Assembly (NCBI GenBank): GCA_021153265.1
Contig: JAGKTU010000052.1
Location: forward strand, 1-14,527
Source: Clostridia bacterium
GTDB lineage: Bacteria; Bacillota; Clostridia; Oscillospirales; Oscillospiraceae
DNA: 14,527 nt
Reading direction: 5' to 3'
A program made the translations under genes and the position numbers. Position 1 is the first letter of the stretch. Every line of letters begins with the position of its first letter. This document shows positions 1-5,693 of the stretch, one piece after another. The notes under the pieces are model-generated. The model was not told the origin of the DNA, searched no databases, and saw only the letters and a program-made list of their open reading frames with translations.

Positions 1-391
1 GCTGGTACTTCTCAGGTGACTGTTCCTCCTTTTCAGCGGGCACTTCGCCCCACTCATAAAAGCTCCCCGGCACGATGGTCTCTGCCTTGTCCGTATCGGT
101 CCACTTTCCGCCTTTGAGGATGTACTCACGATTATCTCTGGCACTCCCGTACGATTTTTCAATATGCGCCGTAGGAAAGCGATGCTTTACGGTAGGGAAT
201 CGTATAGGCGAACGAGCATAAAGAAAAATATGAGTATGGGGCGTTCCAGTGGTCGCAATTTCGTCCGCCAGACAGAAATACCTGGGAGCGCACTTGTGCA
301 GCTTTTCGATAATCGTATCATGGTCAAAACCGGCTTCCAGCGGGTTGTTGATTACCATGGTGTACTTACGGGATTGCATTACTTTTTCCAC
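1..391 (-). CDS. CRESS-like rolling-circle replication initiator (Rep), C-terminus outside window
   Basis: Reading the minus strand from a GTG at 391 gives 130 residues open to the window edge. Visible motifs match the HUH endonuclease domain of CRESS-DNA-type Reps: motif I TMVINNP (residues 11-17), motif II PHTHIF with the metal-binding H52 and H54, and motif III REYILK with the candidate nicking Tyr90 and Lys93. The following ETIVPGSFYEWGE resembles the segment after motif III in circovirus-like Reps. Such proteins nick one strand at an origin hairpin and start rolling-circle replication; in full length they usually carry a C-terminal SF3 helicase, which would lie left of the window and is not seen. 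GTG is chosen because GGAGGT sits 5 nt upstream; the ATG at codon 5 is too far from it. It lies downstream of the 107-aa gene and a hairpin cluster. The family call is from motifs only. Confidence 0.82.
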   Translation of the reverse strand, partial: MEKVMQSRKYTMVINNPLEAGFDHDTIIEKLHKCAPRYFCLADEIATTGTPHTHIFLYARSPIRFPTVKHRFPTAHIEKSYGSARDNREYILKGGKWTDTDKAETIVPGSFYEWGEVPAEKEEQSPEKYQ

Positions 392-420
392 GGTTTACCT
401 CCTTTGTGTGTGGATGCTAC

Positions 421-432
421 ATGATACATCAT
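421..432. repeat. Small palindrome ATGAT-AC-ATCAT upstream of rep
   Basis: A 5-bp inverted repeat with a 2-bp centre lies between the rep start and the hairpin cluster. It could be a Rep or regulator binding half-site, but it is short and may be chance. Confidence 0.35.
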
Positions 433-465
433 CCCTATAAAGGGCAATGCTATCCCTTTATAGGG
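433..465. repeat. Perfect 12-bp inverted repeat with 9-nt loop (candidate Rep origin hairpin)
   Basis: CCCTATAAAGGG (433-444) and CCCTTTATAGGG (454-465) are exact reverse complements flanking the 9-nt loop CAATGCTAT (ATAGCATTG on the strand of rep). It lies about 40 bp upstream of the rep start. No U-tract follows on either strand, so an intrinsic terminator is unlikely. CRESS-type Reps are known to nick in the loop of an origin stem-loop, often within a nonanucleotide, which makes this the best origin candidate. The loop does not match the geminivirus nonanucleotide TAATATTAC. Confidence 0.6.
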
Positions 466-485
466 GGCGGCACTGCGTTGCCGCC
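466..485. repeat. GC-rich 7-bp hairpin adjoining the origin candidate
   Basis: GGCGGCA (466-472) pairs with TGCCGCC (479-485) around the loop CTGCGT. It begins on the base right after the 12-bp inverted repeat, so the two structures are directly stacked. It may be part of a replication origin or shape the rep mRNA leader. Confidence 0.5.
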
Positions 486-491
486 GGGGGC

Positions 492-512
492 CATTTTCTC
501 TGAGGGAAAATG
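492..512. repeat. Third hairpin of the cluster
   Basis: CATTTTC (492-498) and GAAAATG (506-512) are exact reverse complements; the pair C500/G504 can extend the stem around a T499/G505 wobble. It lies between the stop of the 107-aa gene and the GC-rich hairpin. On the minus strand it is the first structure after that stop codon, but no U-run follows, so it is not a typical terminator. Confidence 0.45.
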
Positions 513-547
513 TCTATCCCCGTCTGCACCACAGTACCGCCCGTGGA

Positions 548-871
548 TCAGGTATCAGTATCGCCGTCTGCGAGATAGATGCCGGTAGCTCTGGCCCCCA
601 CCTGAGGCTGGCCCTTGCTCCAATAAATGAATACCTCAAGGCCATCGAAGATAACCTCCACATAGCCGTTGGGTGCCTCCATGAGCTGCTTACCGTCAAT
701 ACGGACATTAATCTTCTCCAGCCCCTTTTCAGGCAGAGCGATCGTATAGCGATAGCCAAGGACCGTATCCGTACGGGCATTGTTCTTGTACTCATAGGCG
801 GGTACGACATCAACCAGCCAGAGCTTGCTGCCCAGGCTGCGATTGTCAATGATAAGGTCAGTGATTTTCAT
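548..871 (-). CDS. Conserved element protein of unknown function, possible Rep partner
   Basis: A 107-aa soluble, beta-strand-rich protein (alternating hydrophobic stretches such as YRYTIALP, YVEVIFDGLEVFIYW and GIYLADGD) with no signal peptide, membrane segment or cysteines. I do not recognise a named family. The start ATG at 871 has GGAGG at 884-888, spaced 12 nt, which is long but usable. It is immediately upstream of rep on the same strand, separated by the hairpin cluster, so the two are probably co-transcribed. Small beta-rich proteins encoded next to rolling-circle Reps are sometimes single-strand DNA-binding proteins, and DUF961/YdcP-type proteins sit in the same place in Tn916-like elements. 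A ssDNA-binding or accessory replication role is therefore a reasonable guess, but only a guess. Confidence 0.72.
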   Translation of the reverse strand: MKITDLIIDNRSLGSKLWLVDVVPAYEYKNNARTDTVLGYRYTIALPEKGLEKINVRIDGKQLMEAPNGYVEVIFDGLEVFIYWSKGQPQVGARATGIYLADGDTDT

Positions 872-902
872 AAATATGTGTTACCTCCAAAAGGTTAATA
901 GT

Positions 903-914
903 CAATCCGGATTG
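903..914. promoter_or_regulatory. Perfect 12-bp palindrome, candidate operator
   Basis: CAATCCGGATTG is its own reverse complement and lies about 30 bp upstream of the start of the 107-aa gene, between that gene and the terminator of the XRE gene. The position suits an operator controlling the 107-aa/rep unit, perhaps bound by one of the two XRE proteins. No convincing -35/-10 pair was found around it. Confidence 0.4.
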
Positions 915-938
915 CATATTTATCTTAACATGGAGCCA

Positions 939-990
939 TAAAAAAGTAAGGTGCAGAGGTGCCCTGTCATGGGGGCACTTCTGCACCTTA
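939..990 (-). terminator. Strong intrinsic terminator of the minus-strand XRE gene
   Basis: TAAGGTGCAGAGGTGCCC (947-964) pairs with GGGCACTTCTGCACCTTA (973-990): an 18-bp stem with one G-U wobble and an 8-nt loop. On the minus strand it is followed by ACTTTTTTATGG. It lies 6 bp past the stop codon of the XRE gene, and separates it from the 107-aa/rep unit. Confidence 0.9.
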
Positions 991-996
991 GGTGTG

Positions 997-1350
997 TTAT
1001 TTGTTCTTTACCATTTCGAGAATATACGGTAAAGCAGATTCCAAATCATGCAATGTACGCTCCACATCGCTTCTGCTTTGCGGGAGCATAGACTGCAGCG
1101 GAACATTCAGCGCACATGCGATATCGTATGCCACGTCCAATCGCATGCCCTTACTGCCGCTTTCGTATCGCTTAATGGTATCCATAGAGACATTTGCCAG
1201 GTCTGCCAGATCTTCCTGCTTCAGACCTTGCTTCTTACGTTCTTCTTTCATCCTGCGAGCGAACACCTCGGTGACACTCACAGATGAATTTGATGTCGTT
1301 GTTAAATTTGGTGCTGTTGAACGGGCATTGACTTTCCCGTTGTTCGGCAC
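997..1350 (-). CDS. XRE-family helix-turn-helix regulator
   Basis: A 117-aa protein with a low-complexity, Ser/Thr/Asn-rich N-terminal tail (residues 1-28), an HTH_3/XRE DNA-binding domain at about 29-88 (ARRMKEERKKQGLKQEDLAD, then DTIKRYESG) and a short helical C-terminus. It is probably a repressor controlling element genes, like the lambda-Cro family in phages and conjugative elements. The start is a GTG at 1350 with a moderate AGG 8-9 nt upstream and an in-frame stop just before it; later starts (GTG at codon 29 or ATG at codon 34) would cut into the HTH domain. A possible 46-aa ORF ends 20 bp upstream on the same strand, and a strong terminator follows. The regulator is transcribed away from the recombinase operon, which suggests a divergent switch. 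Confidence 0.85.
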   Translation of the reverse strand: MPNNGKVNARSTAPNLTTTSNSSVSVTEVFARRMKEERKKQGLKQEDLADLANVSMDTIKRYESGSKGMRLDVAYDIACALNVPLQSMLPQSRSDVERTLHDLESALPYILEMVKNK

Positions 1351-1370
1351 GCAAATTTACCTGTTTGGTA

Positions 1371-1511
1371 CTAACGGTTTCCGCCGCCGGAGGAGATGTT
1401 TTCTGCGTGTGCGTATGCTTGATTTTCGGTAAAATGAGTATAGCGCATAAGCATCATCCTCCTTTGCATTGGATTTTGGAATTGCGAAATGAGATAGCAT
1501 TTCGTTGTCAT
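1371..1511 (-). CDS. Possible small ORF (46 aa) upstream of the XRE gene
   Basis: An ATG at 1511 preceded by GGAGG (4-nt spacing) opens 46 codons, ending in TAG at 1371. Inside it, a second strong AAGGAGG precedes further in-frame ATGs, the last at 1448, which would give a 25-aa peptide beginning MRYTHFTENQ. The C-terminus is SGGGNR. Two good ribosome binding sites in frame argue for translation of at least the shorter form. Its stop is 20 bp before the GTG of the XRE gene, so it may act as a leader peptide helping to translate the regulator. I recognise no family; it could also be spurious. Confidence 0.4.
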   Translation of the reverse strand: MTTKCYLISQFQNPMQRRMMLMRYTHFTENQAYAHAENISSGGGNR

Positions 1512-1944
1512 ACTACCTCCGGCATAAGAACCCAAGCACCAATAAAGATGTCATAAAAATTATTGTGTGGCCTATGCCACAGATGCCATAGTAGTCGAGC
1601 GGAGCGTGGCCTCCTGCCCATGTGATTCACTCAGATGTTGACTGCCGTTTTCACGGCTTGAAATTTACCTTTGTAGACTTGAATTGATTTCTTTGCGTGT
1701 TGACTAAAAATGATTGTTGATTGAAGCCAATTTGTTTTGTTTGAATAGAAGACTTTGTTGTTGATTGGTGGATGACTGCTGGATCAGATGAGGATGGCCT
1801 GCCGGAGCATCTATATTTTACCATTCGCAAAAAGTTCTGTCAATTCGTTTTCTATGGACATTTTGTTAACTTTTAATGCTTTATTTGTCGAATTTTGTCG
1901 AATTGGTCCATTTGGTCCAAATTGAATTTGAAATAATTTTGTTG
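1512..1944. promoter_or_regulatory. AT-rich divergent regulatory region with TGTTGAYT repeats
   Basis: No gene is supportable here. The region separates the minus-strand XRE unit from the plus-strand XRE-recombinase operon. It contains a 6-bp inverted repeat TGTGGC-CTAT-GCCACA (1566-1581), same-strand copies of TGTTGACT or TGTTGATT at 1636-1643, 1698-1705, 1715-1722 and 1759-1766, with a fifth at 1943-1950 inside the promoter, and a one-mismatch copy TGTTAACT at 1864-1871. Its low GC differs from the flanking genes. It is a likely binding platform for the element's regulators, recombinase or Rep. Confidence 0.55.
1884..1920 (+). repeat. Two tandem repeat pairs upstream of the recombinase operon promoter
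   Basis: TTTGTCGAATT occurs twice at a 10-bp period (1884-1894 and 1894-1904), directly followed by TTGGTCCAT and TTGGTCCAA at a 9-bp period (1903-1911, 1912-1920). They end about 25 bp before the -35 box. Periods near one helical turn suggest cooperative binding of a regulator on one face of the DNA. Confidence 0.5.
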
Positions 1945-1973
1945 TTGACTTTTATGCTTATTTGCGATATTCT
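1945..1973 (+). promoter_or_regulatory. Promoter of the XRE-recombinase operon
   Basis: TTGACT (1945-1950), a 17-bp spacer and TATTCT (1968-1973) form a near-consensus sigma-A promoter about 30 bp before the XRE start. The -35 box lies inside the fifth TGTTGAYT repeat, so a protein binding that repeat would block or modulate RNA polymerase. Confidence 0.75.
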
Positions 1974-2002
1974 ATTAACATCAAGTATAAGGGGGCTAAC
2001 CT

Positions 2003-2380
2003 ATGAAAAAGAAGATCGGTGAGCGATTGAGAGACTTGCGTATGGGTGTTCATATCTCTCAGACGAAGCTCGCTTCCATACTGGGTACGCAGCAGTCCAG
2101 CATTAACCGCTATGAACAAGGCCAGTCCGTTCCTGTGCCGGAGATATTTATCAAGTATGCGGATTATTTTGATGTGTCTATGGATTATCTGTACTGCCGT
2201 ACGGATGATCCCAGAGGAAAGCAATATGAGTTCCAGCCTAAGATCCTGCAGGAGAAGGCCGGAGACAACAAGGAAATGCGTGAATTTATTGAAATGTGCT
2301 TTGATCCCAAATCGCCGGTCAATGGTCGACTAAAGGACGCACTGTTCCAGATGTTGAATGAAGGAAAGGAGGAAACATGA
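2003..2380 (+). CDS. XRE-family helix-turn-helix regulator, first gene of recombinase operon
   Basis: A 125-aa protein with an N-terminal HTH_3 domain at about residues 4-66 (GERLRDLRMGVHISQTKLA, then QQSSINRYEQGQ; FDVSMDYLYCRTDDPRG marks the usual end of the domain) and a helical C-terminus of about 50 residues likely used for dimerisation. It probably binds the repeats in front of its own promoter and controls the recombinase, hence excision. The ATG at 2003 is preceded by AAGGGGG 8 nt upstream. Its TGA overlaps the ATG of the recombinase (ATGA, 2377-2380), so the two are translationally coupled. The upstream gap faces a second, divergent XRE gene. Function as repressor versus activator cannot be told from sequence. 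Confidence 0.9.
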   Translation: MKKKIGERLRDLRMGVHISQTKLASILGTQQSSINRYEQGQSVPVPEIFIKYADYFDVSMDYLYCRTDDPRGKQYEFQPKILQEKAGDNKEMREFIEMCFDPKSPVNGRLKDALFQMLNEGKEET

Positions 2381-4020
2381 AAGCAGTAATCTATGCCCGG
2401 TATTCCAGTGATAATCAGCGGGAGGAAAGTATCGAAGGTCAGCTTCGGGAATGCACCGCCTACTGTAAGAAGAATAACATCACAATCCTGCGCACCTATA
2501 TCGACCGGGCCATGTCTGCTAAAACGGATAACCGCCCCGATTTTCAACGGATGATAAAGGATAGTGCAAAGGGCCTCTTTGATGCAGTGATCGTGTGGAA
2601 GCTGGACCGCTTCGCCCGAAATCGGTATGACAGTGCACACTATAAGGCCCAGCTTCGTAAATATGGTGTCAAAGTTCTTTCTGCCACAGAGAACATCTCC
2701 GAAGGACCGGAGGGCATCATCCTGGAATCCATGTTGGAGGGCATGGCTGAATACTATTCCGCTGAGCTTTCCGAAAAGGTGATCCGTGGTCATACTGAAA
2801 ACGCTCTGAAATGCAAGTACAACGGCGGCACTCCCACCTTCGGCTATTTTATCGATAAGGACAAGCAGTATCAGATTGATCCCCGAACTGCTCCCGTTGT
2901 ACTGGATATCTTCACCCAGTATGACAAAGGTGCAACAATGAAAGAAATCCGGGATTTCCTCAATGCCGTAGGTGTTACCACAGTTCGAGGAAAACCCATT
3001 GACCTTAACTTTGTCTCCCATATCCTGCATAACCGCAAATTCATTGGCGAGTACAGCTACCGGGATATTGTCACTCCTAACGGCATTCCCACCCTTGTGC
3101 CGCAGGATTTGTTTGACCGGGTACAGGAACGGATGGCAAAGAATAAAAAGGCACCGGCCCGTCACAAGGCCGATGACGATTATCTGCTCACCACCAAGCT
3201 GTTCTGCGGCACCTGTCATGCTCCGATGGTTGGTGAATGTGGTACAAGTTCCAGCCAGAAACGAAAGTACCACTATTATCGTTGTGCCAATACAAAGAAG
3301 AAAAAGTCCTGTGATGCCAAACGCAAAACGGTACGCAAGCTGCCCATAGAAAATGCCGTGGTCAACGCAGTTATGGAGAAAATCATGGACGATAACTTTG
3401 TTGCGTACATTACCGACACGGTTATGGAAATGCAGACCCATGAAAGCAGCGTACTTCCGGCACTGCGCAAGCAGTTGGAGGAAACAGAACGTGGCATCAC
3501 CAATATGCTCAATGCTATCCAGGCAGGCATCTTCAACGCATCCACCAAACAGCGGCTGGATGAATTGGAGGAGCGAAAGGCAGACATCGAATTGCAGATC
3601 ATTCAGGAAGAAATGCGGCATCCGATGCTGACCCGTGAGGATGTGACATACTGGTTTTGCCGTTATCGGATGCTGGACATCGAGCGGCTGGAAGAACGTC
3701 GCAGGCTAATTGACGGCTTTGTAAACTCCGTTATTGTCTATGACGAGTACATTGTCATTACTTTTAATTACAAGGAAGGGACTACAACTGTCCCTTTCTC
3801 CAAACTGGATAGTTCGGATTTATCATCGGTCGGGGGACCAAAAGTCCAGAATCCGCTTTTGCGGAGTCTGGACTTTTTTGTATGGAGCGAAACTCGAACA
3901 ATTCAATGCGGCGAGGGCTTGACCGAGGCGAACCTCTATCTGCGCCTTTTGTCGCAGATGCAAACGAGTCTCGCCACTCGGACCATCCCCCTATGGAATC
4001 ATGGATACATGGTTCCATAG
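2377..4020 (+). CDS. Large serine recombinase (site-specific integrase/excisionase)
   Basis: A 547-aa large serine recombinase that would catalyse integration and excision of the element. The N-terminal resolvase domain (about 1-145) shows the YARYSS motif with catalytic Ser10 and Arg8, and the conserved KLDRFARNR segment (75-83). The Recombinase domain follows (about 150-255, GGTPTFGYF onward), then a zinc ribbon with Cys277, Cys280, Cys303 and Cys312, a coiled coil at about 360-415, and a C-terminal beta-rich part. AAGGAGG 4 nt before the ATG and a 4-bp overlap with the XRE gene fix the start. Oddity: related proteins usually end near the KLDSSDLSSVGGP stretch (about 476-488), but here about 60 more residues are encoded by a terminator hairpin and other dyads, so this tail may not be functional protein or may reflect the attachment junction. 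Confidence 0.95.
   Translation: MKAVIYARYSSDNQREESIEGQLRECTAYCKKNNITILRTYIDRAMSAKTDNRPDFQRMIKDSAKGLFDAVIVWKLDRFARNRYDSAHYKAQLRKYGVKVLSATENISEGPEGIILESMLEGMAEYYSAELSEKVIRGHTENALKCKYNGGTPTFGYFIDKDKQYQIDPRTAPVVLDIFTQYDKGATMKEIRDFLNAVGVTTVRGKPIDLNFVSHILHNRKFIGEYSYRDIVTPNGIPTLVPQDLFDRVQERMAKNKKAPARHKADDDYLLTTKLFCGTCHAPMVGECGTSSSQKRKYHYYRCANTKKKKSCDAKRKTVRKLPIENAVVNAVMEKIMDDNFVAYITDTVMEMQTHESSVLPALRKQLEETERGITNMLNAIQAGIFNASTKQRLDELEERKADIELQIIQEEMRHPMLTREDVTYWFCRYRMLDIERLEERRRLIDGFVNSVIVYDEYIVITFNYKEGTTTVPFSKLDSSDLSSVGGPKVQNPLLRSLDFFVWSETRTIQCGEGLTEANLYLRLLSQMQTSLATRTIPLWNHGYMVP
3840..3879 (+). terminator. Terminator-like hairpin inside the recombinase 3' end
   Basis: AAAAGTCCAGA-a-TCCGC (3840-3856) pairs with GCGGA-g-TCTGGACTTTT (3861-3877) around a TTTT loop, with one mismatch, followed by a T-run to 3879. 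It has all features of an intrinsic terminator, yet the recombinase reading frame continues through it for about 47 more codons. It may terminate most transcripts, or be part of the attachment region. Confidence 0.75.
3910..3981. repeat. Nested inverted repeats near the presumed element end
   Basis: GGCGAG (3910-3915) can pair with CTCGCC (3970-3975), CCGAG (3923-3927) with CTCGG (3977-3981), and ATCTGCG (3938-3944) with CGCAGAT (3953-3959). The pairings partly compete, so the region could form alternative cruciforms. It lies in the odd C-terminal extension of the recombinase gene and may be recombinase binding DNA. Confidence 0.4.
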
Positions 4021-4029
4021 GGAGTTTTT
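3989..4029 (+). terminator. Terminator after the recombinase gene
   Basis: CCCTATGGAA (3989-3998) and TTCCATAGGG (4013-4022) are exact reverse complements with an inner CATG-GATA-CATG dyad, followed by AGTTTTTG. The TAG stop of the recombinase is within the right arm. The T-run is short, so strength is moderate. Confidence 0.65.
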
Positions 4030-4204
4030 GTTTCTTACTGAGATCTGTGTTTGTGTATGGTATAGTCAATTCACCGCCCCCAATTGTGTGAACTGCCCGC
4101 CGGCAAAATTTGAAACCCGGGTACATTGTCCCTGCCGCCACCGCACATTGCATCCGTTATGATCACCATGCCCAAAATTACCGCCGTTAACTGATATTTT
4201 TTCA

Positions 4205-4233
4205 TTTACTTCGTCACTATATTGTGATATATT
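4205..4233 (+). promoter_or_regulatory. Promoter of the FAD-dependent dehydrogenase gene
   Basis: TTTACT (4205-4210), a 17-bp spacer and TATATT (4228-4233) lie about 58 bp before the start codon. The inverted repeat TCAC-TATATT-GTGA (4214-4227) fills the spacer and could be an operator. The stretch 4030-4200 between the recombinase and this promoter holds no recognisable gene. Confidence 0.55.
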
Positions 4234-4291
4234 TATCATGTATGAAAAGCAAACTGACAAATAGTCAATGATGTTTCTGAGGAGATTTTCT

Positions 4292-5659
4292 ATGAACTAT
4301 GATATTATTATTATCGGTGCCGGTCCCGGTGGCATCTTCGCTGCCTATGAGCTGATGCAGCACAATCCGAATCTGAAGGTCGCCGTATTCGAAGCCGGTC
4401 ATGCGCTGAATAAGCGGCACTGCCCCATTGACGGAGATAAGATCAAGACCTGCATCGGCTGTAAGAGTTGCTCTATCATGAGCGGTTTTGGCGGTGCCGG
4501 CGCTTTCTCCGATGGCAAGTACAATATCACCAACGACTTTGGCGGCACGCTTTACGAGTACATCGGAAAGAAGCAGGCTATGGATCTGATGCACTATGTG
4601 GATGAGATCAATATGCGTTACGGCGGCAACGGCTGCAAGCTGTACACCACCGCAGGCACCAAATTCAAGGCTCTGTGCATCCAGAATGACCTGCATCTGC
4701 TGGACGCATCCGTTCGTCATCTGGGAACGGATATCAACTATGTAGTTCTGGAAAACCTCTATGCAGAGCTAAAAGATAAGGTAACCTTCTTCTTTGACGC
4801 CCCCGTTGATGCCGTTAAGGTCATTCCCGGCGGCTATGAAGTCACGGTCAAAGATAGCGCGTATTCCTGCCAGAAGTGCATCGTATCCGTTGGCCGCAGC
4901 GGCAGCAAGTGGATGGAAAAGGTCTGTAAGGAACTGCACATCCCCACCAACTCCAATCGTGTTGATCTGGGTGTTCGTGTGGAGCTGCCCGCCACCGTCT
5001 TTGCCCATCTGACAGACGAACTCTATGAAAGCAAGATCGTCTACCGCACCAAGCAGTATGGTGATAAGGTCCGTACCTTCTGCATGAATCCCAAGGGCGC
5101 CGTTGTCAACGAAAACACCAATGGTATCATCACCGTTAACGGCCATAGCTACGAAGACCCTGCCTTGCAGACCGACAATACCAACTTCGCTCTGCTGGTA
5201 TCCAAGCACTTCTCCGAACCTTTCAAGGATTCCAATGGCTATGGCGAATCGATTGCCCGTCTGAGCAATATGCTGGGCGGCGGTGTCATCGTTCAGCGGT
5301 TTGGTGATCTGATCCGCGGCCGGCGTTCTACTCCCAGCCGCATGGAAGATGCTTTCATCACGCCTACCCTGCAGGCCACGCCCGGTGATCTGAGTCTGGT
5401 CCTGCCGAAGCGCATTCTGGATGGTATCATCGAAATGATCTATGCGCTGGACAAGGTAGCCCCCGGTACCGCCAATGACGACACACTGCTCTACGGTGTA
5501 GAAGTTAAGTTCTACAACATGGAAGTTGAAGTGAATGAGCATCTGGAATGCTGCTATCCCGGTTTGTATATCATCGGTGACGGCAGTGGCATTACCCACT
5601 CCCTGTCCCATGCTTCCGCAAGCGGCATCCATGTAGCAAGAGCTATTGCCCAGTCATAA
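4292..5659 (+). CDS. FAD-dependent dehydrogenase, COG2509-like
   Basis: A 455-aa soluble flavoprotein. The N-terminus has a Rossmann FAD-binding motif (IIIIGAGPGGIFAAYE, glycines at 9-14). Next comes the family signature CPID (Cys44) then CIGCKSCSIMSGFGGAG with Cys54, Cys57 and Cys60, followed by FSDGKYN. The C-terminus has the second FAD contact PGLYIIGDGSGITHSLSHA. This arrangement matches the COG2509 'uncharacterised FAD-dependent dehydrogenase' family, whose substrate is not established; the three clustered cysteines might bind a metal or Fe-S centre or be redox-active (inference). The ATG at 4292 is chosen over the in-frame ATG at 4268 because GAGGAG lies 7 nt upstream and the dinucleotide-binding fold begins at once. 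It stands alone between its own promoter and a strong terminator, the first chromosomal gene beside the mobile element. Confidence 0.9.
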   Translation: MNYDIIIIGAGPGGIFAAYELMQHNPNLKVAVFEAGHALNKRHCPIDGDKIKTCIGCKSCSIMSGFGGAGAFSDGKYNITNDFGGTLYEYIGKKQAMDLMHYVDEINMRYGGNGCKLYTTAGTKFKALCIQNDLHLLDASVRHLGTDINYVVLENLYAELKDKVTFFFDAPVDAVKVIPGGYEVTVKDSAYSCQKCIVSVGRSGSKWMEKVCKELHIPTNSNRVDLGVRVELPATVFAHLTDELYESKIVYRTKQYGDKVRTFCMNPKGAVVNENTNGIITVNGHSYEDPALQTDNTNFALLVSKHFSEPFKDSNGYGESIARLSNMLGGGVIVQRFGDLIRGRRSTPSRMEDAFITPTLQATPGDLSLVLPKRILDGIIEMIYALDKVAPGTANDDTLLYGVEVKFYNMEVEVNEHLECCYPGLYIIGDGSGITHSLSHASASGIHVARAIAQS

Positions 5660-5693
5660 TATTGAATCCTCCAAGCGATCGCTAACACAAAAT

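Larger units (their letters stand above)
1..4030. mobile_element. Integrated element with CRESS-like Rep and large serine recombinase (right part)
   Basis: This stretch holds a HUH Rep, a small conserved gene, two XRE regulators and a large serine recombinase, and nothing that looks like housekeeping. Large serine recombinases usually sit at one end of the element they move, so the right boundary is inferred to lie in or just after the 3' end of the recombinase gene, about 3830-4030, where the DNA is full of dyads. The left end is beyond the window, so the element length, att repeats and any relaxase or cargo cannot be judged. From 4292 onward the genes look like ordinary chromosomal genes. 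The exact boundary is a guess; the mobile nature is well supported by the recombinase and Rep. Confidence 0.75.

Noticed and set aside
1636..1950. TGTTGAYT repeats as a CRISPR array
   Set aside because: The repeats are 8 bp long and irregularly spaced (17 to about 180 bp), with no cas genes in the window.
2185..3621. Long minus-strand open frame opposite the recombinase
   Set aside because: It is antisense to a clearly recognisable serine recombinase with all motifs, shows no family features and has no ribosome binding site; it is a codon-bias shadow.
4268..4291. Upstream ATG for the FAD dehydrogenase adding MMFLRRFS
   Set aside because: The good ribosome binding site GAGGAG lies after this ATG, and the FAD-binding fold begins directly at the ATG at 4292.
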